This document shows, one piece after another, positions 25,294-33,800 of a stretch of DNA of 64,000 nucleotides. The stretch covers positions 23,065 through 87,064 of the forward strand of contig NZ_JAMJFL010000032.1 of the NCBI RefSeq assembly GCF_023544665.1. Reading direction: 5' to 3'. The translations under genes were made by a program, and so were the position numbers. Source of the DNA: Streptomyces sp. YS415. GTDB lineage: Bacteria; Actinomycetota; Actinomycetes; Streptomycetales; Streptomycetaceae. Numbering within the stretch: position 1 is the first letter of the stretch; each line of letters starts with the position of its first letter. The notes under the pieces were generated by a model. It did not search any database. It was not told the origin of the DNA and was given only the letters and a program-made list of their open reading frames with translations.

Positions 25294-28200
25294 TCAGACC
25301 GCGATGACCCCGGCGTCGATGTCCTCGGGCAGCAGCAGCCGCAGGTCGTCCATGGTGGGCGAGGCCAGGCCGCCGATGCGGCGGGCGTGACGGGTCATCA
25401 TCGACTCCAGGAGCTGCCGGGCCAGCCGCGCGTTGCCGAACGAGCGGTCCCTGGGCAGGGCATCGACATACGACCGCAGCGCATGACCCGTGGTGTCCGC
25501 CAGCTCGTAGCCGGACTCCAAGGCGCGCCGGCCCATGATGGTGACCAACTCCTCGGTGGAGTAGTTCTCGAAGGTCACATGCCGGGAGAAGCGTGAGGCC
25601 AGACCGGGGTTGGAGGCGAGGAAGCGCTCCATCTCCTCGGTGTAGCCGGCGGCGATCACCACCACCTCGTCGCGACGGTCCTCCATCAGCTTCAGCAGGG
25701 TGTCGACCGCTTCGCGGCCGAAGTCGGACGACGCGTCCCGAGGGGTCAGGGTGTAGGCCTCGTCGATGAACAGAACTCCGCCCACCGCCCGTTCGAACGC
25801 CTCCTTGGTGAGCTGGGCGGTGTGCCCGATGTAGCGGCCGACGAGGTCGGGCCGGGCCACCTCGACGAGCTGCCCCTGCGGCAGGACGCCCAGGGCGTGC
25901 AGCAGCTGCGCGTACAGGCGGGCCACGGTGGTCTTGCCGGTGCCGGGCGGTCCGGCGAAGACCAGGTGCCGTCCGATGGCCGGGACGGGCAGGCCGGCGG
26001 CCTCCCGCTGCCGCGCGGTGGCCAGCAGGTCGACCAGGTCGCGTACCTCCCGCTTGACGGCCCCGAGCCCCACCATGGCCTCCAGCCGGGCCAGCATCTC
26101 GTCCTTGCGCGCGGCGGCGGAGGAGGCGGTGCGCGCGTCCACGGCCGCCCCCGTGTCCTCGGGCAGCAGCAGCGACAGGTCGGCCTCCCCCACGTCGGGC
26201 AGCGCCGCGAGCCGGGACGCCTGCCGGTCGACCATCTCCTCGAAGAGCTGGCGCGCGGCGCGGGCGTTGCCGAAGGTGGCGTCGCGGGGCATGCGCTCGT
26301 AGCGGGTGGCCAGCGCCTCACGGGTGCCCGGACCGAAGGCGTACTGGTTCGCCTCGCACATGTTCTCGGTGATGGTGACCAGCTCGTCCACGGAGTAGTT
26401 GCCGAACTCGACGACGCGGGTAAACCGCGAGGCCATGCCCGCGTTGGCGGCCAGGAACCCGTTCATCTCCTCCGAGTAGCCGGCGGCGACCACGACCACG
26501 TCGTCGCGGTGGTCCTCCATCAGCTTCACCAGGGTGTCGATGGCCTCCCGCCCGAAGTCGTGCCCCGAACCACCGCCGCCGGAGGCCAGCGTGTACGCCT
26601 CGTCGATGAACAGCACACCGCCGAGGGCCCGGTTGAAGGCCTCGGTGGTCTTGATGGCGGTGCCGCCGATGATCTGCGCGACCAGGTCGGCGCGCGACAC
26701 CTCCACCAGGTGCCCCTGCTCGAGCACGCCGAGCTGGGCCAGGATGCTGCCGTAGAGCCGGGCCACCGTGGTCTTGCCGGTGCCGGGCGGTCCGGCGAAG
26801 ACGATGTGCCGGCTCATCGCGGGCACCGGCATGCCCAGCCGCACCCGGCGCTGTGCCATGGCCTGGAGGTTGACCAGGGTGCGGACCTGCTCCTTGACGT
26901 CCTCCAGGCCCGTCAGCGCCTCCAGTTCCTCCAGCGGGCCCTGCGGGCGGGCCCGCTGCGGCGCGGGCCGTCCCCCGGCGCCCGCCCCGGTGCCGCCGGG
27001 CTCCTCCTCGGGCGCGGTCAGCCCGTTGCCCTCCTCCCGCACCTCCCGCACCTCCAGGCGGTCGTGTCCTCGGGTGGCGCGCAGGCCGTACCCCTTGTTC
27101 GAGGACAGCGCGCACTGGGTCAGCGAGACCGGTTCGGCGCTGTCGACGCGTACGCCGTCGCCGGTGTTCTCCGCGAGGTCGCAGGACGAGAGTGCGGCCC
27201 GGCCCCCGTCGGCCACGAGCACGCCGTGGCCGCCGGACTCGGTGACGCGCACCCGGGTCAGCGTGAGGTCGGCGCCCTCGCGCACCGTGACGCCGGAGCC
27301 GCCGCTGAGCCGGACCTCGCAGTCGCGCAGCGTGCCGCGCGCGTTCTCGGCGCTCACGCCGGAGCCCGTCGCGGACTTCAGCACGCTGTCGGCCAGGGTC
27401 AGTTCACCGCAGTCGGACAGGTGCACGGCCGAGCCGCCCGCGTCGTGGACCGTGCACTCCTCCAGCCGGCCGCGGCCGTTGTCGGTGATCTCCACGCCGT
27501 GTCCGCCGGAGCCGGTGACGGTCGTGCGGCGCAGCAGCGGGTTCGCGCCGGAGCGGACGGTCACGCCGGTGCCGGCGCTGTCCGCGACGTGCAGCCGGTC
27601 GAACTCGGCCGCGCTGTCCTCGGCCAGCCACACGGCGGGCGCGCTGCCCGCGCAGTCGCGTACCGAGACGTCGCGCAGGACGGGTGCCGCGCCCTGCACG
27701 ATGCGCAGCGCGGGGGCCTGGGACGCGGTGAACGAGCAGTCCTCGAACGTGCCGCGGGAGCGTTCGGTGATCACCAGGGCACTGTCCCCGGTCCGCTCTG
27801 TACGGCAGCGGCTGAGGATCGGGTCGGTGCCGGAGGACAGCACCAGGGCGGCGCCGGTGGTGTCGAGGACGGTCACCTCCCGCAGGGTCTGCCGGGTGCC
27901 GGAGGTGATCAGCACGCCGACGGCGGTGTCGTGCACGACCGTGTGCTCCACGGTGGTGAGCGCGCGGTCCTCCAGGGCGAGGGACGGCTTCTCGGTGGCG
28001 CTGATGTCGCAGTGGGCGATGTGCGTCTCGGCCTCCCCGTTGCACAGCACGCCGTTGCCCTGGGCGGCGCGCATCCGGCTGCCCCGGATGCCGGCCCGTC
28101 CGCGTTCGGTGACCACCACGGCGGAGGTGCCCAGGTGCTCGATCTCGCAGTTCTCCACGACGCTGCTGGTCGGAGCGGTGATCACCACCCCGGCTCCGGC

Positions 28201-28602
28201 CGGGTTGGTGATGCGGCAGTCGCGCAGCGCCAGGAAGCCGGTGTCCCGGGCGAGCAGCGCCGTCCACCCCGAGCCGATCACGGTACAGCCGTCCAGGGCC
28301 ACCTCCCCGCGGGCGGCGTCCACCACCGGCAGGTCGTCCTGGCCGCCGCGCAGGGTCAGGCCGGCCAGCATCACCGCGTCGGCGACGAGGGTCACGGCGC
28401 TGCCCTTGCGGGGACACAGCTCAACGCTGCCGGGTTCGCCATCGGCGACGACCGTCACCCTCCTGCGGACGGTGAGGTTCTCCTCGTAGCGGCCCGGCCG
28501 GACGCGGATCATGGCGCCGGTCCGGGCTCGGGCGAGTGCTTCCCCGATGGTGCGGAAGCTGTCCGGTTGTTCCGGGCAGACGGTGAGCAACTGCCGTGAC
28601 AC
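25294..28602 (-). CDS. EccA-like protein: beta-helix fused to two CbxX/CfqX AAA ATPase domains
   Basis: 1,102 residues from GTG 28602. Residues 1 to about 520 are a right-handed parallel beta-helix built from some 20 repeats of about 23 residues (GSGVTVREGADLTLTRVRV, GGHGVLVADGGRAALSSCDL). After a Pro/Gly linker come two AAA+ modules of the CbxX/CfqX type, each with Walker A GPPGTGKTTVARLY (near residues 602 and 884), Walker B VLFIDEAYTL and a conserved SRF segment. EccA proteins of mycobacterial ESX systems have one such AAA domain behind TPRs and are thought to power substrate handling in the cytosol. Here the TPR part is replaced by a beta-helix and the ATPase is doubled. Divergent from the mycosin gene. 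Confidence 0.88.
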   Translation of the reverse strand: MSRQLLTVCPEQPDSFRTIGEALARARTGAMIRVRPGRYEENLTVRRRVTVVADGEPGSVELCPRKGSAVTLVADAVMLAGLTLRGGQDDLPVVDAARGEVALDGCTVIGSGWTALLARDTGFLALRDCRITNPAGAGVVITAPTSSVVENCEIEHLGTSAVVVTERGRAGIRGSRMRAAQGNGVLCNGEAETHIAHCDISATEKPSLALEDRALTTVEHTVVHDTAVGVLITSGTRQTLREVTVLDTTGAALVLSSGTDPILSRCRTERTGDSALVITERSRGTFEDCSFTASQAPALRIVQGAAPVLRDVSVRDCAGSAPAVWLAEDSAAEFDRLHVADSAGTGVTVRSGANPLLRRTTVTGSGGHGVEITDNGRGRLEECTVHDAGGSAVHLSDCGELTLADSVLKSATGSGVSAENARGTLRDCEVRLSGGSGVTVREGADLTLTRVRVTESGGHGVLVADGGRAALSSCDLAENTGDGVRVDSAEPVSLTQCALSSNKGYGLRATRGHDRLEVREVREEGNGLTAPEEEPGGTGAGAGGRPAPQRARPQGPLEELEALTGLEDVKEQVRTLVNLQAMAQRRVRLGMPVPAMSRHIVFAGPPGTGKTTVARLYGSILAQLGVLEQGHLVEVSRADLVAQIIGGTAIKTTEAFNRALGGVLFIDEAYTLASGGGGSGHDFGREAIDTLVKLMEDHRDDVVVVAAGYSEEMNGFLAANAGMASRFTRVVEFGNYSVDELVTITENMCEANQYAFGPGTREALATRYERMPRDATFGNARAARQLFEEMVDRQASRLAALPDVGEADLSLLLPEDTGAAVDARTASSAAARKDEMLARLEAMVGLGAVKREVRDLVDLLATARQREAAGLPVPAIGRHLVFAGPPGTGKTTVARLYAQLLHALGVLPQGQLVEVARPDLVGRYIGHTAQLTKEAFERAVGGVLFIDEAYTLTPRDASSDFGREAVDTLLKLMEDRRDEVVVIAAGYTEEMERFLASNPGLASRFSRHVTFENYSTEELVTIMGRRALESGYELADTTGHALRSYVDALPRDRSFGNARLARQLLESMMTRHARRIGGLASPTMDDLRLLLPEDIDAGVIAV

Positions 28603-28689
28603 CCTCGACCTCTTCTCTCCTCAGCGTCGCCGCCCATGCGCCGACGGCCCCCGGGAAGGCCGACGGGAGCGACGGCGGTCCTGCCCATG

Positions 28690-28717
28690 CCTACGGCGAG
28701 CGGCACGGTTCAGTTCG
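28690..28717 (-). promoter_or_regulatory. ECF-type promoter P17 for the EccA-like gene
   Basis: Minus strand: -35 CGAACT (28712-28717, one mismatch), 16-base spacer, -10 CGTAGG (28690-28695), 87 bases before GTG 28602. It is back to back with P18. Confidence 0.5.
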
Positions 28718-28765
28718 AGACGTGGGGAACGAGTTCGTGAAATTCCACCCGGAGCGCGCCACCGG

Positions 28766-28794
28766 TGAACCCGGGCCCCGTCTGGGGACGTTGT
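28766..28794 (+). promoter_or_regulatory. ECF-type promoter P18 for the mycosin, probably leaderless
   Basis: Plus strand: -35 TGAACC (28766-28771), 17-base spacer, -10 CGTTGT (28789-28794). The ATG at 28802 lies only 7 bases beyond, and no ribosome site precedes it. Confidence 0.6.
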
Positions 28795-28801
28795 TGCGGG
28801 C

Positions 28802-30034
28802 ATGCCCGCACTGCATCGGATACACCGTCTCGCCGTACGGACGTCCCTCCTCGCGGTGGTGACCGCCCTGTCGCTGGGCGCGGCCCCGGCCGCACCCGCA
28901 GGCGCCGCCTCCGGCGCCGGGAGCGAGGAGAAGGCGGTGAACCTGCCCGCCATCCCCGGCTCGCTCGCGGCGGGCCGGCCGTGCACCGGACCCTCCCCGG
29001 TGACGTCCGGCCAGGTGCCGTGGCCGCGCCGGTCGCTGGGACTGGACGGGCTGTGGGAGCTGGCCAATGGCGAGGGCGTCACCGTGGCCGTGGTGGACAC
29101 CGGCGTCGAGGCGTCGGTCCCCGCCCTCGCCGGACGGGTGGACGCCGCCGGACAGGGCGCCGGGGACTGTGTCGGACACGGCACCTTCGCCGCCTCGCTC
29201 ATCGCCGCGGCCCGCGCCGAGGGCGTCGGCACGGCGGGCGTCGCGCCGTCGGTGCGCATCCTCGCGCTGCGCGGCACCGGTGAGCGCGGTGAGCCGTCGG
29301 TGGACCGCACGGCGTCGGCCATCCGGCAGGCGGCCGACCGCGGGGCCGGTGTGGTCTACGTCGCCAGCGCCCTGGCCGGAGGCCGGGAGGAACTGACCGA
29401 GGCGGTCGCCTACGCCGCCGACCGCGATGCGCTGGTCGTCGCGCCGGCCGCGCCCGACACCGTCGCCGACGACCCGGCGACCGGCAAACCCGACCCCGGC
29501 ACGCGCCCCTACTGGCCCGCGTTCGCACCCCGGGTCCTGTCCGTCGTGGACCACGGCCCAGGCGGCGTCAGGTCCGAGAAGTCGGTGCCCTATTTCTCCG
29601 CCGATCTCGCCGCACCGGGCGACGCCGTGGTGGGCACCGGCCCGCGCGGCGGCCACTTCATCGGCTCGGGCTCCTCGCTGGCCGCCGCGCACGTCGCCGG
29701 GACCGCGGCCCTCGTACGCGCCCGGCACCCCGGACTGAAGGCGGACGAGGTGTCCCGTCGCCTCGTGGAGTTCGGCTACCCCGCGCGGGTCCCGCTGCTG
29801 GACCCCTACGCCGCGCTGACCGCCGTCCCCGCGGTCGGCCCCGGCACCCGGCCCGTCAACCCGTCCGCCCGCCTCCCCCAACCGCCGTCACCGGCCCCAC
29901 GCCACCGCGCGCTGACCGTGGCGGCCGGGGGCGGCGCCCTGGTCCTCCTGGTCGCCGCGGCGGCGGTGGTGATCCCCCGGGGCAGGGCCCGGGGGTGGCG
30001 GCCGGGCGGGGAGCCGTCCGGCGGTCTCCGTTAG
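28802..30034 (+). CDS. mycP: Mycosin-like (MycP) subtilisin-family protease of the T7SS
   Basis: 410 residues: Sec signal peptide (to about residue 36), S8 protease domain, and a C-terminal membrane anchor (ALTVAAGGGALVLLVAAAAVVI) followed by a short basic tail. This is the mycosin layout. Catalytic Asp99 (VAVVDTGV), His126 (GHGTFAASLIA) and Ser292 (GSSLAAAHVAG) are present. The segment that normally ends in the oxyanion-hole Asn (VVVAAAGN) reads LVVAPAAPD here, so that Asn appears missing. Two cysteines (61 and 123) could pair. In ESX systems mycosins stabilise the membrane complex and can cleave substrates; this one may be structural only. Likely translated from a leaderless transcript. Confidence 0.88.
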   Translation: MPALHRIHRLAVRTSLLAVVTALSLGAAPAAPAGAASGAGSEEKAVNLPAIPGSLAAGRPCTGPSPVTSGQVPWPRRSLGLDGLWELANGEGVTVAVVDTGVEASVPALAGRVDAAGQGAGDCVGHGTFAASLIAAARAEGVGTAGVAPSVRILALRGTGERGEPSVDRTASAIRQAADRGAGVVYVASALAGGREELTEAVAYAADRDALVVAPAAPDTVADDPATGKPDPGTRPYWPAFAPRVLSVVDHGPGGVRSEKSVPYFSADLAAPGDAVVGTGPRGGHFIGSGSSLAAAHVAGTAALVRARHPGLKADEVSRRLVEFGYPARVPLLDPYAALTAVPAVGPGTRPVNPSARLPQPPSPAPRHRALTVAAGGGALVLLVAAAAVVIPRGRARGWRPGGEPSGGLR

Positions 30035-30045
30035 AGGTGGCCGCG

Positions 30046-30073
30046 TGAACCCGCGCGCCCGGTCGGTCGTAGT
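30046..30073 (+). promoter_or_regulatory. ECF-type promoter P19 for the secreted trefoil-like protein
   Basis: Plus strand: -35 TGAACC (30046-30051), 16-base spacer, -10 CGTAGT (30068-30073), 116 bases before the ATG at 30190. Confidence 0.65.
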
Positions 30074-30189
30074 GAGGAATGCGCTGTGTCGCCGGGGCTC
30101 CGACCAGGACGGTGACGCGCTCAGGCGGCGCGTCGAACGAAGTCGACGCGCCGGTACTGACCAGTGACGCACAGAGCACAGGAGAGAGA

Positions 30190-30714
30190 ATGAGTCAGGG
30201 CACAGAGACGGTGGAGAAGACCGCACGACCGGGAAGGCGGAGTGGGCCGTTCAAGAAGGGTCTGATGGGGGCCGCGGGTGCCCTCTTCTTGGCTGCTTCG
30301 GCCGTCGCCGTCGCCCCCAGCGCACATGCGGACGGATTTGTCGCCAAGTTCCAGAACCAGAACAACAAGAAGTGCGTCGCGGTAGACGCTGCGGACCGGC
30401 GGAAGGTCGGCCAGGCGGACTGTTCCGACGCGCGGGCCCTCTGGTTCTATGACCAGGACACGGCGCAGATGATCAACTTTGTCACCGGCGATTGCCTCGA
30501 CCACGTGAGGTGGACGAGTGGGGCGCCTTACATGTCGCCTTGCGGCTCGGCTGACGAGGGCCAGTGGTGGATGGTCGGCGACAGGGGCGGCTACTGGCAG
30601 ATCAGTCCCATGAACTCCGTGAAGGTGCTGACCAGCTGGGCCGACGGCTCCATCACGATCGCCCGCACTGAGAACGTCGACGACCAGCGCAAGTGGCGGT
30701 ACAACCGCCTCTGA
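30190..30714 (+). CDS. Secreted beta-trefoil-like protein (third paralogue)
   Basis: 174 residues from ATG 30190, preceded by GGAGAGAG. A basic start and a hydrophobic stretch (KKGLMGAAGALFLAASAVAV) followed by APSAHADG make a Sec signal peptide. The mature about 128 residues contain FQNQNNKKCVAVDAADRRKV, GDCLDHVRWTSGAPYMSPCG and SWADGSITIARTENVDDQRK, matching the trefoil-like ends of the proteins at 20775 and 24381, but without a stalk. Codon use is less GC-extreme than in neighbours (many AAG/AAC/GAC runs), which may reflect composition rather than transfer. Probably exported free rather than anchored. Confidence 0.72.
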   Translation: MSQGTETVEKTARPGRRSGPFKKGLMGAAGALFLAASAVAVAPSAHADGFVAKFQNQNNKKCVAVDAADRRKVGQADCSDARALWFYDQDTAQMINFVTGDCLDHVRWTSGAPYMSPCGSADEGQWWMVGDRGGYWQISPMNSVKVLTSWADGSITIARTENVDDQRKWRYNRL

Positions 30715-30776
30715 GTCCTCGGCCTCGCTGGTGGTACGGCAACAGTAGTCCGTGAAGCAACCGTGCTGCTGGTTGA

Positions 30777-30814
30777 AACGGCGGGGAAGGGCGGAGACGC
30801 CCTTGCCCGCCGTT
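30777..30814. terminator. Strong bidirectional terminator hairpin
   Basis: 17-base arms (30777-30793 and 30798-30814) with one mismatch and a GAGA loop, in the gap between the convergent trefoil-like gene and eccC. Confidence 0.8.
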
Positions 30815-30847
30815 CCTGTTGCCGGTCCATGGCGAAGCCCGGTCGGC

Positions 30848-33800
30848 TCACCCTGCCTGACCGTCGGCTTCCTCCTCCGTGTCCCCCTCCACCATCGCCG
30901 TCTGCACCTGCACCACCTTGCGCCGGGCGATGTGGAAGGCGCGGCCGGGTGGCAGGATGCGGCTCTTGAGGCCGCTGAAGAGGACGCCCTCCGAGGGCGG
31001 GCAGGAGAGCTGGAGCGCGGGGGTGTTGGCCTCGTTGAGGCGGCGCATCAGCTGGTCGCCCATGCCCCGGGCGGCGCCGGACGCGGCGCGGGCGACGATC
31101 ACGTGGACGCCGACCTCCCAGCCCATCGCCAGGTGCTCGATGAGCGGCGCGAGCGGCTGGTTGGCGGGGCCGTTCGCGACCATGTCGTAGTCGTCGACGA
31201 GGATGAACAGCCGCGGCCCCTGCCACCAGTCGGCCCGCTTCATCCGGGCGGGGCTGATGTCCGGACCGGGCGTCCGCGCCTGCGCCGCCCGGACCGTGCC
31301 GGCGATCAGGTCCTTCAGGCCCTCCGCGGCCACCGCGTGGCCCAGCCGGTACTCCTCGGGCACGGCCTCCACCAGGGTCCTGCGGTAGTCGACGACCATG
31401 ATGCGGGCCTCGGCGGGCGTGTACCGCTCGGTGATGGCGCGGGCTACCAGCCGCAGCAGGTTGGTCTTGCCGCTCTCGGTGTCGCCGATGGCGATCAGGT
31501 GCGGGTTCTCGGAGAAGTCGTGCCACACGGGCGACAGCCGCTCCTCCTCCAGCCCCAGCGCCACCTTGAAGTCGCCGGCGGGGGAGGGCAGGTCCGCGGC
31601 GGGCAGCACGGTCGGCAGCATCCGCAGCGGCGGCGCGGACGGCCCCGTCCAGTTCTCGGCCACGGCGTCCACCAGTGCGGCGACGGCCTCGGAGAGGTCC
31701 TCCACACCGTCACCGCCGTCGATGCGGGGCAGCGCGCCCAGGTAGTGGCTGTGGTCGCCGGTCAGACCCCGGCCCGGGACGCGGGGGACCGTCGCGGCCT
31801 GCCGCGACGGGTGCTCGGAGTCCATCGGGTCGCCCATGCGCAGTTCCAGGCGGGTGCCAGCCTGGTCGCGCACCGCCGAGGACAGCTCCGACCACCGCGA
31901 GACGGTCACCACGAGGTGAATGCCGTAGTTCAGGCCGCGCGCGGCGAGCGCGTTGAACGCCGGCAGGGACCGGTCGAAGTCCTGACGGACCGTCGACCAG
32001 CCGTCGACGACCAGGAACACGTCCCCGTGCGGCTCGTCGGCGAACTCCCCGGCCGCGCGCCGCCGCCGGTAGGTGGGCATGGAATCGATGCCGTGCCGCA
32101 GGAACATCTGCTCGCGGCTCTCCAGCAGCGCGTTGACCTCGGAGATCGTACGGCCCACCCGTTCGGTGTCGAGCCGGGGCGCGACCCCGGCCACGTGGGG
32201 CAGCCCCGCGAGGCTGGACAGCGTGCCGCCGCCGAAGTCCAGGCAGTAGAACTGCACCTCGCGCGGCGTGTGGGTGAGGGCGAGCGCGGCCATCAGGCTG
32301 CGCACCAGCGTGCTCTTGCCGCTCTGCGGACCGCCGGCGACGATCACATGGCCACCGGCCCCGGAGAGGTCGACGGTCAGCAGGTCGCGGACCTGCTCGA
32401 AGGGCTTGTCGACGATGCCGACGGGCACGGTCAGCCGTCCCCGCAGCGACCAGTCGGCGGTGGTCAGCCCGTACCGGGGGTCGGGTACGAGCGGCGGCAG
32501 CAACTGGTCCAGGGCCGGCGGTTCCTCGAGCGGCGGCAGCCACACCTGGTGGGCCGGCGGCCCCGCGTGGCGCAGCCGCTCGACGGCGACCGCCAGCAGG
32601 GTCTCAGTGTCGTTCTCGTCCGCCTCCGCCTCGGGGCCGGTACCGTCGGGCTCCTCGGACGGTTCGACGGGGCGGCGGGGCACCACCCAGTCGGTGGTCC
32701 AGGGCATCACCTGGCCCGCCACCCGGGCCCGTACGCTCTCGCCCGTCCTTCTGCGGTGCGCGCCGGAGACGTAGGCGGCGCGGAACCGCGTCAGCTCCTG
32801 CACGCCCGCCGTCTTCAGATAGCCGTTGCCGGGCTGCGCGGGCAGTTCGTAGGCGTCGGGCACACCGAGGACACCGCGGCTCTCCATGGCGGAGAAGGTG
32901 CGCAGGCCGATGCGGTAGGACAGGTGGCCCTCCAGCTGGTGGATGCGGCCCTCGTCCAGCCGCTGCGAGGCCAGCAGCAGGTGGACGCCGAGGGACCGGC
33001 CGAGCCGGCCGATCATCACGAACAGCTCCATGAAGTCCCGGTGCGCGGCGAGCAGTTCGCTGAACTCGTCGACCACCACGAACAGGCTGGGCAGCGGATC
33101 GAGTGGCGCGCCGGAAGCCCTGGCCTTCTCGTACTCGAGGGCGGAGGTGAAGTTGCCGGCCGCGCGCAGCAGCTCCTGCCGACGGATCATCTCGCCGTGC
33201 AGCGCGTCCTGCATGCGGGAGACCAGTGCCACCTCGTCGGCCAGGTTGGTGATCACCGCGGAGGTGTGCGGGAGTTCGTCCAGGCCGAGGAAGGTCGCGC
33301 CGCCCTTGAAGTCGACCAGGACGAAGTTCAGGGTCTCGGAGGAGTTGGTCAGGGCCAGGGCCAGGACGAGGGTGCGCAGCAGTTCGCTCTTGCCGGAGCC
33401 GGTGGCGCCGATCAGCATGCCGTGCGGTCCGGTGCCGCCCTGCGCCGACTCCTTGATGTCCAGTTCCACCGGCATGCCGTTGCCGTCCACGGCGACGGGC
33501 GCGCGCAGCCGGGCGCCGCCCGAGTACCGCTCCCACAGGGTGGCCGGGTCGTGCGCGTGCAGGTCGCCGATGCCCAGCAGCCGGGTCAGCCCCACGTTCC
33601 CGGTCGGCTGCTGCGAGGTCTCGGTGCCTAGACTCGGCCGGTAGGGCGCCAGGACCTTGCCGAGGGCCGTGGCACCGGTCACGCCGAGGGTGTCGGGGCG
33701 GCCGAGGCGGGTCTTCTGCTCCTTGCGGTCGCGGTCGGTGCGGACCAGTCCGACCTCGTCGCCGTCGATCTCCAGCCGCAGCGTGACGCGCCCCGGACGC

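Noticed and set aside
28700..28712. TGAACC upstream of the EccA-like gene (minus strand)
   Set aside because: It is only 11 bases from the CGTAGG; the overlapping CGAACT at 16 bases fits better, though with one mismatch.
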